Source: Solanum dulcamara (taxonomy: Eukaryota > Streptophyta > Magnoliopsida > Solanales > Solanaceae). Taken from it: a DNA stretch of 64,000 bases. The notes beneath the pieces were generated by a model that saw nothing but the letters and a program-made list of their open reading frames with translations, was not told where the DNA came from and did not search any database. The position numbers were made by a program, and so were the translations under genes. Shown here in pieces: positions 58,101-64,000 of the stretch. How positions within the stretch are numbered: the stretch's first letter is position 1; every line of letters starts with the position of its first letter. The DNA is taken from positions 24,658,740 through 24,722,739 of the forward strand of contig NC_077245.1 in NCBI RefSeq assembly GCF_947179165.1. Direction: 5' to 3'.

Positions 58101-59181
58101 TGGTGGGAGGTAGTAAGTACTCTGTGGAATAGTCGAGGTATGTGCAAGTTGCTTGGACACCATCACTATTTGGAAAAGAAGAAGGAGAATGTTCTCTACC
58201 ACACACGGCCTTCACAATTGGTTCAAGAAGCCATCGTTTATGGTCACAGTTGCAAAATCTAGTTCAAGTAAGCTATATTTTCAGGGTATGAGATAAGACT
58301 TGAACAGGGTCCATCTAAAGGCATAATTTAATTTTCATTCCAGTCAACTGCCCAAGCCGAAAAGCTTTCACGCAAAAGAGGATGCAATAGTACAATGGAG
58401 AAGATTTATCTGATAGTGCCTGTATTTCTTGTGGTGGTGGGTTATAAAGAATAGAGAAGGTTGACCGGGGAAATAACAGTGTGTTTTCGGAGGATGAGAT
58501 GGATAAAGGTTCTGATAGTGTGACGTCAAATGTGAAGGGAAAGAGAAGGAATCACCAATAAAAGGGGCTGGGAATGAGGAAGAAAGATCATCACCCAAAA
58601 GATGAAAGGGAAAGAAATAGATGAGGAAAGTGGGAAGAAGATTACAAGTAGTTGGTTAATTTATTAGTGATGAGATTCAAATAGGAGACTCCACTTAATT
58701 GGAAAGTAACTCGTGTGTTTTTGAAATTTGAAAAAACATGATTTGATGCTAGCTACACCAAATAGTGTTATCTACTCGTAATAAAAATGTAAATAAATAG
58801 GAACGAAAAACATCAAGGGGTTACACTTTTTTTTCAGTAAACATCTAGGGGTTACATTTAAAAGAAGTTTTTTCCTAAAATTTCCCCTGCCCTTATGCAC
58901 CAAACTACTTTTACAAACTTTTGTCTTCTAAATGGGAAGGGAATATAAGGGGGGGGGGGGACAAGTTTCCGGAAACACTTTCTCGAAATTGATTATTTTG
59001 AGAATGCCACAGAATGTATTTGAGTATATAGTGAGCTTGGTTTAGTTTCTTATGCAAGTGATATTCAAGGTATTTTTTCTCCATGCTTTTTGATAGAGAT
59101 GATCTCTCTCTGTTACTGCAGGTATCCTTTCAGAATTTTTCAGTTGGAAACATAAGTGGAGCCGTGGGTTCAATAGCTAAG
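26280..59181 (+). CDS. OXA2: OXA1/YidC/COX18-family mitochondrial insertase, OXA2-like (six exons in window, 3' incomplete)
   Basis: Spliced CDS: exons 26280-26683, 29774-29880, 30959-31086, 31516-31587, 54674-54775, 59122-59181 (873 nt, 291 codons), all with GT/AG introns and consistent phase, without stops. The family inserts membrane proteins from the matrix side into the mitochondrial inner membrane; plant OXA2/COX18-type members are linked to cytochrome oxidase assembly. Seen here: an Arg/Ser-rich N-terminus with a likely presequence ending around SFCRSFST, the family block [17 protein letters not shown] (first membrane segment), LFPKLPPPLPPP, a second membrane segment [17 protein letters not shown], and [19 protein letters not shown] leading into a third. 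Remaining segments (and C-terminal TPRs in OXA2) should lie to the right of the window. Assignment to OXA2 rather than OXA1 is from motif wording. Confidence 0.88.
26935..27665 (+). pseudogene. L1-type LINE ORF1 fragment in intron 1
   Basis: An open stretch at 26935-27285 reads as LINE ORF1 ([15 protein letters not shown], then [13 protein letters not shown] and TRNDVRIW). After a break, 27440-27640 gives [26 protein letters not shown] and [10 protein letters not shown], the DUF4283-type RNA-binding region of plant L1 ORF1. The same blocks occur in the ORF1 at 48759-47719. It is truncated, with stops, and no ORF2 follows. Confidence 0.8.
27985..28245 (+). mobile_element. RTE LINE 3'-UTR fragment in intron 1
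   Basis: This is the same 3' block as the RTE copy at 6939: gagccgagggtctttcggaaacag near 28118, ggtctgcgtacattctatcct, gggatttcactgggt and a short TTG tail. It is interrupted upstream by an (AT)n run at 28081-28109. No coding is left. An Au-type SINE with the same tail cannot be excluded, but the upstream part resembles RTE 3' UTR. Confidence 0.75.
28627..29036. mobile_element. Probable Tourist-like MITE in intron 1
   Basis: Starts ttagaggttgtttgacttgaag; the other end, read backward, is ttacggacatgtttggtatga. The interior has repeated gggataacttatcc and cctaggataaac palindromic motifs typical of Solanaceae MITEs. Terminal repeats are degraded, so the class is tentative. Confidence 0.5.
29774..29880 (+). 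CDS. OXA2: OXA2-like exon 2
   Basis: Preceded by ttggtttgcag; the first base completes the split Trp codon, giving FPWW. It codes [21 protein letters not shown], the first membrane segment, and the basic loop [13 protein letters not shown]. Donor AAAT|GTGAGG. Confidence 0.9.
30020..30255. mobile_element. Probable MITE in intron 2
   Basis: The left end gaggcctgttgtccatacaaa and the complement of the right end ttttgtccaaacacagctaac are imperfect inverted repeats. Internal sequence alternates tcaacttcaatttgagat and its near complement. No TSD fixed. Confidence 0.5.
30520..30735 (+). mobile_element. tRNA-derived SINE in intron 2
   Basis: A box A-like tgg(a)gtagtggttcggc and a box B GGTTCGGATCCC spaced about 30-35 bp apart mark a tRNA-like pol III promoter. 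About 170 bp of SINE body follows and an A-rich tail (aaaaaagacaagaaaaaa) ends it. It cannot fold as a real tRNA. The TSD is unclear. Confidence 0.65.
30959..31086 (+). CDS. OXA2: OXA2-like exon 3
   Basis: Acceptor tttttaag; phase 1 fits exon 2 (T|TG gives Leu). It codes the Pro-rich [13 protein letters not shown], a basic loop and the start of the second membrane segment ([12 protein letters not shown]). Donor CAG|GTGATA. Too short to stand out as an ORF; found by protein wording. Confidence 0.88.
31516..31587 (+). CDS. OXA2: OXA2-like exon 4
   Basis: 24 codons, phase 0. [15 protein letters not shown] continues the second membrane segment, then HHHEGFDC. Donor TGT|GTAAGA. Family members read on as GGTLWFQ, which is found only at 54674. 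Confidence 0.88.
31588..32945. other. Start of intron 4, nothing recognised
   Basis: Unique-looking intron sequence; short ORFs here match no family I know. An acceptor-like site at 31626 (ttgtgcag|ggtcgg) does not lead into the expected protein sequence. Confidence 0.5.
32949..33471 (+). mobile_element. Tourist-like MITE with a nested SINE
   Basis: TIRs GGGGCCGTTTGGTAG (left) and complement of CTAACAAACGACCTC (right), flanked by TAA on both sides (32946-32948, 33472-33474). The 283-bp original element has been split by a SINE at 33175. TAA TSD and ends place it in PIF/Harbinger. Confidence 0.9.
33175..33405 (+). mobile_element. tRNA-derived SINE inserted in the MITE
   Basis: Box A TGGCCTAGTGGTC at 33187 and box B GGTTCAAATCC at 33232 show a tRNA-derived head; the body continues to an A-rich tail. 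A perfect 9-bp TSD, tacatgtat, flanks it at 33166-33174 and 33406-33414. It resembles the Solanaceae TS/SolS-type SINEs. Confidence 0.92.
33930..35870 (+). mobile_element. Degenerate L1-type LINE (RT to C-terminus), element E
   Basis: Plus-strand fragments of LINE ORF2: an RPISLI-like start near 33990, the [22 protein letters not shown] segment near 34080, the catalytic box as [15 protein letters not shown] at ~34500, a [15 protein letters not shown] stretch near 35010, and a C-terminal [15 protein letters not shown] stretch near 35390. It ends in an A-rich tail around 35845-35868. Many stops and frame changes are present. Endonuclease and ORF1 are missing (5' truncation). Confidence 0.85.
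35978..36400 (-). pseudogene. LINE reverse transcriptase fragment
   Basis: An open minus-strand stretch (148 codons, 36424-35978). It reads as the middle of a LINE RT: a degraded [18 protein letters not shown] stretch, then [19 protein letters not shown] and the block [14 protein letters not shown], which precedes the Q-G-DPLSP motif in plant L1 elements; here that motif is degraded. The open frame is probably chance retention. No homology to a host gene is claimed. Confidence 0.6.
36405..36443 (-). mobile_element. 3' end of LINE D, split by LINE C
   Basis: Poly-T plus gatgaaggta at 36410-36423, read on the minus strand, matches the tacc-ttatc-poly(A) style 3' end of the other L1 copies here. 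The rest of LINE D resumes at 40440. Confidence 0.6.
36444..40424 (+). mobile_element. L1-type LINE C, nearly full ORF2, with 15-bp TSD
   Basis: Flanked by the perfect direct repeat aaaagggcatcaaga at 36429-36443 and 40425-40439. It holds ~300 bp ending ORF1, then ORF2 from ATG 36747 through endonuclease, RT and a C-terminal zinc-ribbon region, then a 3' UTR ending ccttatcaaaaaaa. Since ORF1 is nearly absent it is 5' truncated. Confidence 0.92.
36747..40138 (+). pseudogene. ORF2 of LINE C (endonuclease, RT, zf-RVT)
   Basis: Domains in order: endonuclease from [14 protein letters not shown] (36747), [12 protein letters not shown] (~37155) and [11 protein letters not shown] (~37290); RT from [14 protein letters not shown] (~38105), [15 protein letters not shown] (~38285), the DHVNWRFLL helix (~38490) and catalytic [15 protein letters not shown] (~38780); then a WEDNWLG stretch and a zinc-ribbon (zf-RVT) CSICLLCG...HLFLHC (~39955-40015). 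At least six stops or frame changes break it, so it is dead, although YADD is kept. Confidence 0.88.
40440..41845 (-). pseudogene. LINE D, RT thumb and C-terminal region
   Basis: Minus strand. At 40941-40732 a zinc-ribbon stretch reads [18 protein letters not shown] with [10 protein letters not shown]; a duplicate of part of it appears at 40940-41000. At 41760-41540 the RT thumb reads [19 protein letters not shown] and [13 protein letters not shown]. It is 5' truncated where it meets a foldback repeat near 41845. Its 3' end lies at 36405-36443, separated by LINE C. Confidence 0.82.
41976..42205. repeat. Foldback: ~108-bp inverted repeat with a 13-bp spacer
   Basis: Left arm 41976-42083 and right arm 42097-42205 are near-complements: tccagacctcaactg(a/g)agcg at the outer ends, gaacaacaaattg(g/a)gatg in the middle and ttgatacca(t)ataaagatatg inside. 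Extra complementarity (ggggttgagttaggccc at 42082 to gggcctaactcaacccc near 41861) lies around the centre. It may be two copies of one repeat end in head-to-head orientation. Confidence 0.85.
42206..42392 (-). mobile_element. RTE LINE C-terminal fragment
   Basis: On the minus strand this matches the RTE C-terminal coding at 7380-7540: the complement of catcttgtccgcc, cctcagcctcacttccc and the region after RWFGH. It has no 3' tail and abuts LINE A on the right. Confidence 0.75.
42400..43232 (+). mobile_element. LINE A, 5' part (ORF1 end and endonuclease start)
   Basis: Plus strand. ORF1 C-terminus at 42400-42799 ([23 protein letters not shown], similar in layout to the ORF1 end of LINE B), then ORF2 ATG at 42816: [20 protein letters not shown], the start of the L1 endonuclease. 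It stops at 43219-43232, where ggccgtgggtatct is the left TSD copy of LINE B. The element resumes at 49436. Confidence 0.9.
43537..47420 (-). pseudogene. ORF2 of LINE B (endonuclease, RT, zf-RVT)
   Basis: Minus strand. The endonuclease runs from about 47300, split by the hAT MITE, and continues with VTCGDFN near 46530, [11 protein letters not shown] near 46400 and [14 protein letters not shown] near 46270. RT includes [12 protein letters not shown] (~45580), [14 protein letters not shown] (~45410), [11 protein letters not shown] (~45190) and intact LLYADDSLI (~44880). The C-terminus has a zinc-ribbon: [21 protein letters not shown] (~43730). Several stops and frame breaks are present. Confidence 0.9.
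46624..47005 (+). mobile_element. hAT-type MITE in LINE B endonuclease, copy 1
   Basis: TIRs CAGTGTTGTCAAAGG (left) and complement of CTTCGGTAACACTG (right), 382 bp. The 8-bp flanks gcctctag (46616-46623) and ggctccag (47006-47013) match at 6 of 8, as expected for an old hAT TSD. Homologous to 61630-62010 and to a truncated copy at 59826. Confidence 0.85.
47460..49316 (-). pseudogene. ORF1 of LINE B
   Basis: Starts at ATG 49316 ([16 protein letters not shown]), with frame changes near 49110 and 48770, then a 346-codon stretch 48759-47719. That part holds the DUF4283-type region ([22 protein letters not shown], then [22 protein letters not shown]). Then a Ser/Pro-rich tail and [18 protein letters not shown] at ~47540 end the protein. 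ORF1 proteins bind the LINE RNA. It is broken and would not be made whole. Confidence 0.85.
49450..51448 (+). mobile_element. LINE A, 3' part (endonuclease end, deleted RT, C-terminus)
   Basis: The endonuclease continues from 49450 as [11 protein letters not shown]..., then [13 protein letters not shown] and [14 protein letters not shown]. At about 50120 GDKNTKFY jumps to [16 protein letters not shown], so the RT palm including its catalytic box is deleted (about 1.3-1.6 kb by comparison with LINE C). The RT thumb follows at ~50200-50460, a zinc-ribbon region at 50880-51060 and the 3' end with A8 at ~51440. Confidence 0.9.
51446..51922 (-). repeat. Rearranged left LTR with inverted segment
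   Basis: 51670-51922 matches the inner part of the right LTR. The segment 51446-51658 matches LTR bases 52560-52790 but in inverted orientation. As a result 51450-51512 and 51670-51740 are complementary ([24 protein letters not shown] arms), a strong palindrome. The LTR start expected at TGTTATGAATC is missing on this side. Confidence 0.8.
52553..54359 (-). repeat. Right LTR of the gypsy-like element, interrupted by a MULE-type MITE
   Basis: Plus-strand start TGTTATGAATC and end CATCCACAACA. Without the insertion at 52892-54263 it would be about 435 bp. The tail matches the left LTR at 51840-51922 (tctattctagaataataaag, cttccccgcatccacaaca). Confidence 0.8.
52892..54263. mobile_element. Mutator-like MITE with ~145-bp terminal inverted repeats
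   Basis: The left end GGCCAAACCCATCGGTGGCC and the complement of the right end GGCCACCGATGAGTTTGACC continue as near-perfect inverted repeats for roughly 145 bp. The flanks taaaatcta (52883-52891) and taaatctat (54264-54272) look like an 8-9 bp TSD with one slipped base. Long TIRs and a 9-bp TSD are the Mutator hallmark. Inside, a C17 run (53170-53186) and a degenerate direct repeat with a ttcatttttccggcgaa motif (53365 and 53885) are seen. No transposase. Confidence 0.85.
54360..54455 (-). mobile_element. RTE LINE fragment
   Basis: Matches the minus-strand RTE coding at 56330-56420 (acagtctaaccaccactctgtaaaacttcc...caagactt...ctccatttaa). Short, without ends. Confidence 0.7.
54456..54673. 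other. Intron 4 end; possible MITE edge
   Basis: Contains gggacaaagggagtagtag at ~54551, resembling the outer terminus of Stowaway- or Mutator-type MITEs, then the polypyrimidine stretch before exon 5. Nothing else recognised. Confidence 0.4.
54674..54775 (+). CDS. OXA2: OXA2-like exon 5
   Basis: 34 codons, phase 0, acceptor cactgtag. It starts [12 protein letters not shown], exactly the family block expected after exon 4, and codes a third membrane segment ([14 protein letters not shown]). Donor CAG|GTATCT. It is 23 kb from exon 4. Confidence 0.9.
55632..57240 (-). mobile_element. RTE-type LINE in intron 5
   Basis: On the minus strand the 3' end has CAA-repeat tail (plus-strand, 55632-55650), the shared 3'-UTR block cccagtgaaatcccacta...ccgaaagaccctcggctcaa (55656-55760) and coding above it. 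No clear TSD was fixed. The 5' end is truncated around 57240, inside the RT. Confidence 0.88.
56000..57229 (-). pseudogene. RTE LINE reverse transcriptase, truncated
   Basis: Minus-strand coding runs from about 57229: [26 protein letters not shown], then [22 protein letters not shown], then [22 protein letters not shown], and the catalytic region near 56700-56660 ([12 protein letters not shown]). After it come LEYLEFGG-like, [30 protein letters not shown] and [12 protein letters not shown]. Stops and a frame change near 56340 break it. Same family as the copy at 6939. Confidence 0.88.
57241..59121. other. Rest of intron 5, nothing recognised
   Basis: Contains a G10 run at 58951 and no coding sense; short ORFs are not convincing. 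The exon 6 acceptor tract tgtctctctgttactgcag-like ends it. Confidence 0.5.
59122..59181 (+). CDS. OXA2: OXA2-like exon 6
   Basis: 20 codons, phase 0, acceptor ttactgcag, donor [18 protein letters not shown] follows HYINIQ of exon 5, as in the family. The next exon (membrane segment with a QGSLVYW-like motif expected) was not found before 64000. Confidence 0.82.
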
Positions 59182-59539
59182 GTCAGTAATCTGTCAGAAA
59201 TTTATGTGATATATCCTCATACTTTGATCTAGAAGTAATTTTCGTCATTTTGCTGTGTAATAAAGGGACTGAACCAATCTCTATTCAAACTCCATTTGTA
59301 GAGGTACATCTTTAACTTATCGATTATCTTATTGCCAGAGTTATCCGGCGAATGAGAAAATATAAAAGATTCTATCCTCTTTTCCATAAAGAATGCCTAC
59401 TTTCGGAATACAAATATCAAATCATGGAATTTTTGAAGTGCATTCGGATATTGATTTTTCAATCCTTTGAAATATAATTCAAGTATCTAGAGATATAAAA
59501 TTATTTTTTGATAATGTTAATGTATTATTCATCAGCATA

Positions 59540-59800
59540 AAGAAGTGCTGGCCACTCTAGAACAGAAAGTAAAAGGCCTATATATTTCACAAGGCTTCCA
59601 GGAAGTCTGGTATGGAGTCGGCCTCCTCCATACAAAATTCTTGACACCCAAAATACAAGTTCAAAATACAATATATCTCAACTTGTGGGATTGAATTACT
59701 CTCAACTTCAAAGCATCTGCTATTCCTTCCTTCGGAATGGTCCACCAAATACAAACTGGAATATCTCTCCACCATTTCTTCTGCTTTAGATATTATATAA
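59540..59800 (-). pseudogene. LINE ORF2 C-terminal fragment in intron 6
   Basis: Minus-strand stretch (59775-59587) reads VERYSSLYLVDHSEGRNSRCFEV and FGCQEFCMEEADSIPDFLEAL, the C-terminus after the zinc-ribbon of L1-type LINEs; the same plus-strand landmark ttccttcggaatggtccaccaaatac occurs near the 3' part of LINE B. Confidence 0.75.
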
Positions 59801-59825
59801 AATTATTATAAATTACATTTCTGAT

Positions 59826-60066
59826 AAGTGTAATTGTGAAGAGGTGACACTAAACAATTGATATTTCACTTTATCATATATTTTTGTTCAATTTCTTTGT
59901 CCATATATTTGTTATTCATGCTTATAATTATTAGTCTTGGACTACACATACACATCTCTACTTTTTCTCCATTTGCGTCTTTTTGCATTAAAGCCCACTC
60001 TTTATTTGTGCTTGCCTGAACAGACCTTAGAGCTTTTTTGCGCTTTTTGCCTTTGATAACACTGAT
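59826..60066 (+). mobile_element. hAT-type MITE, copy 2 (left end truncated)
   Basis: Homologous to the right two-thirds of the MITE at 46624 (gacactaaacaattgatatttcac, tcttggactacacata, tttgcgctttttgcctttgataacactg). It keeps the right TIR and lacks the left. Confidence 0.85.
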
Positions 60067-61060
60067 TTGGAGTTCGAGTTTCCACATTATTATCCCTGTG
60101 TTCTTTAATCAGTTTGCACCATTTTATAGACCCGATTTAGTCACTTTACTTTCCATCTTTAGTGCAAGGTTTTTGTTGATTTTTGAAGTAATTTGCAAGT
60201 ATCCAACATTCCCCTGAAGACAAAATTAAAAATAGTGTGAAAGAGAAAAGAAAGAAATATAGGGAAGACTTTTTAATAAGCACTATGGCCACAAACAAAT
60301 TGGTACTGAAAGTTGCACAATAAAATAAATATCAATAGTTTCTAGATAATTAACAAAAAAATATTAAATTGTTTGAGATCATTACCTAGAAACTACATTT
60401 TTTATTGAGATAATGGTTACAAACAGTTTAATATTTTTTTTTGTGAATTATTAAGGCTTCAATATGATTGATGATAAATTTTAAAGATTAAAGCAATTTT
60501 TGCAAAAGCAAAGAGAAACTTGAGGCTTTAAGTGAGAGATGAGAAGCAAAGGGTACGATTCTTTGAAGTAAACTGCACAAATACCATTATCTACATAGAA
60601 GTAGAGTAATGATAACATAAAAATCACAATAAGCATTATATTTTAAAATGTATACTATATACTAATGGGACATTAGAGGAGATGAATCAACATACAACAA
60701 CAACAACATCAACATCAACATACCTTTTTACAATTTAAATAGAAGAAAATGACCATGCAAAGATCTTATATGTTTTACTCTTAGATCTGTTGCATGTAAA
60801 AGTAAAGATCTCTTGGGAGATTTGACATAAAAAAACCCAAATTTCTTTAATTAGCCACAAAATCAATTTACCTTGACATGTTAATCGCAACAACGCATAT
60901 TAAATATCTCATGATGTAATTTCAGCAATTCCTTAAAAATTTAACTTCAATCAAACATTTGAATTTCAAATTTTAATTAATTGGCCATATTAATCACTTC
61001 AACCTTGAGTTTATATATATATTTTGAGATTGGTAATTTTGTATATGTTTCATCTAAACA
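60067..61060. other. Intron 6, AT-rich, nothing recognised
   Basis: No coding or clear repeats beyond short caacaac and A-rich runs. Confidence 0.5.
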
Positions 61061-61320
61061 AAATAACAGTACATGGGTTGTATTGAAACCATATTTACAA
61101 ATGTACTCCAAAATCCTTCTATCCTATGTCTAAATTGAGTCTAAAACATCAATATAGTGATGGTATCATTTGAGTATAACTAATTACACCAAAATAACAG
61201 TACATGGGTTGTACTGAAACCATATTTACAAATGTACTCCAAAATCCTACTATTTTATGTCTAAATTGAGTCTAAAATCAATATAGAGATAGTATCATTT
61301 GAGTATAACTAATTACACCA
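61061..61320. repeat. Tandem duplication, 131-bp unit x 2
   Basis: 61061-61191 and 61192-61320 are near-identical: aaataacagtacatgggttgta(t/c)tgaaacc... to ...gagtataactaattacacc. Differences are a few substitutions and a 2-bp deletion, so it is a fairly recent duplication. Confidence 0.92.
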
Positions 61321-61324
61321 AAAA

Positions 61325-61515
61325 CACAGTCTCAAAAGACAATTCAACTTGATCTTCGGCATATTATTTTCTATATTCTCAAAACATCTAGAGTTTCTTT
61401 CCTTCCATATTGTCTACCAAATGCTTGCAGGGACAATTTGCCATCTACTTTTGTGTTTAGCCTGCATACCTGGTTCCTCCCAACTCTGAAGGTCTTTTGT
61501 AATCTTTTTGCACAT
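61325..61515 (-). pseudogene. LINE C-terminal fragment
   Basis: Plus-strand landmark tagagtttctttccttccatattgtctaccaaatgct parallels the ttccttcc...gtccaccaaatac segment found at 43490 and 59735, complement of the LINE C-terminus. Short and broken. Confidence 0.55.
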
Positions 61516-61519
61516 CAGG

Positions 61520-64000
61520 GGCAACACGCTATGTCGGCTATGATGGAAGATGTTCAAACAGATGCTTTACTGGTGTCTATGGGCCACACACTACATGGGA
61601 AAGGGATGATTTCTGGAATGTATTAGCCGCAATGTTATCAAAGGTTCTCTTAAAGTGCGCTTAAGCCCTTAAATGAGACTGAAAACACGTTGAGCACTTT
61701 GCCTCGCTTAATGTGCTCTTTAGTGTCGTCATCAAGACTTTGATACTTTTCCTTGTGAATGAGCATGTCCTGATGAGGCGACGCTAAACCATTGATATTT
61801 CACTTTATTGTAAAAACAATCAATTTCCTTGTCCATATATTTGTTATTTATGCTTATAATTTTTAATCTTGGACTAAACATATATATAGTTGTATGTTTT
61901 CTCCATTTGCGCCTTTCACCAATACACCCCATGCTTTATTTGCACTTTGCGCTTAAATCCCCATCGAACCTTTTAGAGCTTTTGTACGCTTTTCGCTTTC
62001 GATAACACTGATTAGCCAGTGTAAGGGGTCCTTGGAAAGAAAGTTGGGTCATCGAAGGAGATTTCAATGTCTGTAGATTTGAAAGTAAAAGATTCAATTG
62101 TCTGAGAAGATCGAGGGTCATGAAATGCTTCTATGACTTTTTTCAAGACATGGACTTAGTTGATTACCATTGCAGGGGTCTTCTATACTTGGACTAGGGG
62201 GAAAACTCACTACAAGCCTCTGGAATTGATAGATTCTTGATCTCTTTAGACTGGAATGATGCCTTTGGCTTTATGAAACAATTGGCTCTCCCCAAGGTTA
62301 TCTTGGATGATGACCCATCTCTTTAGAGAGTGGTGACTGGTCAAATAAACCTTCTTATTTTAAATTTGAGAATATGTGGTGCCAATTGGAAGGATTTACT
62401 AGCTTGGGTATACAGTGGTGGCAAAGCTATGTGGTTAATTCTTCTCCGAATCTCATCCTCTCTCAAAAGTTGAAATCCTTGAAGAGGGATTTGGTTACAT
62501 GGAACAGGGAGGTTTTCAACAAAGTTTCTACTAGGACTAACAAAGCTTTGGAAGAGATTTAATTCTTGAATAGGCCATTGATGGGAGGGGACAGACTCGA
62601 GCCGAAAAGAATAAATTTGTTGTAATTAAAAATGGAGATCCAATGGTTAGCTAAGGCTGAGAGAACAAGTTGGAGACAGAAATCAAGGTGTCTGTGGTTG
62701 AAAGAAGGGGACATAAATACTAAATGCTTCCAAAGGGCTCCTAACTCATACAGATGATGCAGCATGGAGGCCTATAGTAACCTTTTAAGGCTTGGGTTGT
62801 CTAAACCAAGATGATAGGGTAGCTCTTGAACAACCTTTTGAAGAAGAGGATGTGTTGAGTGCTCTCAACTCCTGTGCCCCTGACAAGAGCCCCAGACCAG
62901 ATGGCTTCACAATGGCCTTCCATCAGAAATGCTGGGAAAAAACTATTAAACAGGACCTTATGGCCATCTCGTCATTTTCACAACACTTGCCATATGGTTA
63001 AATCATTCAATGCTTCTTTTATTTCCCTTATCCCTAAAAAGAATAGTGCTATAGAACTTAAAGACTTTAGACCTATCAATCTTATTGGTAGTGTCTACAA
63101 GTTGGTGGCAAAGGTGCTAACTGAAAATTGAAAAAAATAATTGGGAGATTGGTCTCAAGTTATCAGAATGCTTCGATAAGAGGCAAAGAAATCACTGATG
63201 CAGCCCTTGTAGCAAATGAAGTATTGGATTGGAGGCAAAAAAAGTGGTGTCTCTGGTCTCTTATTGAAGCTGGATATAGAGTAGGCTTTTGACAAGCTCG
63301 ACTGGCAATATCTCACTTCTATCCTAAGGCAAATGTCGTTTGGTGAAAAATGGATCAAATTGATGAAATATTAAATATTCTGTTATGGTTAACAGAAGCC
63401 CTGCAAGATTAAATATTCCGTTATAGTCAACAAAAGCCCCATAGGATTCTTTTCCCTTTTGAGAGAGATAAGGCAAGGTGACCCTCTATATCCCTTTCTC
63501 TTCATTCTTCCATGGAGGGTCTTAGTAGCATGTCAATTGCAATGGGATAGTGGTTTTGAACTGGGTAACAAGTAACAACCCTGGTTTTATGGTCCCTGTT
63601 TCTCATCTTCTCTTTGTTGATGACACTCTTATTTTCTGTGATGCTGAAGAGCCTCAAGTGAGGTATCTCAACCTCACCCTTATGATCTTTGAAGCCTTAT
63701 TTGGGCTCCACATTAGCATGTCGAAAAGCATTATCTACCCGTCAATATGGTCTTAGATCTGTAGATTCTGGCCGGCATTATGTATTGTTGCAGTGGCACT
63801 TTTCGCACTACCTATCTAGGACTTCCCCTAGGTGCTTGTCACAGATTTGTAGTGATTTGGAATGTGGTCGTTGAAAAGTTTGAGAAAAGATTGGCCTCTT
63901 GGCAACAATAATACCTTTCTCTTGGTGGTAGAGTAACACTCATCAATAGTGTTCTTGATAGTATTCCAACTTAGTACATGTCTTTGTTCCGAATATCAAC
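61520..64000 (+). mobile_element. L1-type LINE F, runs off the right edge
   Basis: Plus strand, ORF2 order kept: endonuclease TGVYGPHTTWERDDFW (~61573), interrupted by the hAT MITE at 61630, VIEGDFNVCRF (~62050), then the LKSLKRDLVTWNREVF coiled stretch (~62470), EEDVLSALNSCAPDKSPRPDGFTMAF (~62845), KDFRPINLIGSVYKLVAK (~63060), catalytic HLLFVDDTLIFCDAEEPQV (~63605) and GLHISMSKSIIYP (~63705). Frame changes and stops are scattered through. Similar in wording to element E at 33930. Confidence 0.88.
61630..62010 (+). mobile_element. hAT-type MITE, copy 3 (complete), in LINE F
   Basis: TIRs CAATGTTATCAAAGG and complement of CTTTCGATAACACTG, 381 bp, flanked by attagccg (61622-61629) and attagcca (62011-62018), an 8-bp TSD with one mismatch. 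8 bp is the hAT signature length. Confidence 0.9.

Overview
This is plant nuclear DNA, almost certainly from the family Solanaceae. The grounds are AT-rich DNA dominated by retrotransposons, a spliced nuclear gene for a mitochondrial protein with canonical GT/AG introns, tRNA-derived SINEs, RTE-type LINEs with the Solanaceae-style TTG-repeat 3' tail, and Tnt1/Tork-like and SIRE-like copia elements. I cannot name the species from sequence alone. No bacterial genes, CRISPR arrays, rRNA or true tRNA genes were seen.

Layout. 1-6.4 kb: a decayed SIRE-type Ty1/copia element on the minus strand, running off the left edge. 6.9-7.9 kb: a young 5'-truncated RTE LINE with a 17-bp target-site duplication (TSD). 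8-16.6 kb: gene-poor DNA with an AT microsatellite, palindromic short repeats, a foldback MITE, a promoter-like block, a ~0.9 kb ATT-rich microsatellite, a Ty3/gypsy LTR remnant and three Helitron-like termini. 17.7-22.9 kb: an almost complete Tnt1/Tork-like copia element with both LTRs, primer-binding site (PBS), polypurine tract (PPT) and a 5-bp TSD, but disabled coding. 23-26 kb: two copies of one Tourist-like MITE in opposite orientation, flanking an A-tailed retroposon-like repeat that carries three ~80-bp direct repeats.

26.28-59.18 kb: the only convincing host gene, an OXA1/YidC/COX18-type mitochondrial insertase (plant OXA2-like). Six exons (291 codons) join in phase with GT/AG sites and no stops. 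The 3' exons lie beyond the window. Intron 4 is about 23 kb and is a graveyard of nested elements: L1-type LINE B (minus) sits inside LINE A (plus) and itself carries a hAT MITE; LINE C sits inside LINE D; a SINE sits inside a Tourist-like MITE; a Mutator-like long-TIR element sits inside one LTR of a small non-autonomous Ty3/gypsy element. Introns 1, 2, 5 and 6 also carry LINE, RTE, SINE and MITE remnants.

59.2-64 kb: start of intron 6, with LINE 3' fragments, a hAT MITE pair, a 131-bp tandem duplication and another plus-strand LINE that runs off the right edge.

Nothing here looks like a new multi-gene system. The most interesting material is the large TE-packed intron of an apparently intact essential-type gene, the nested insertion history readable from TSDs, and the MITE arrangement next to that gene's promoter.
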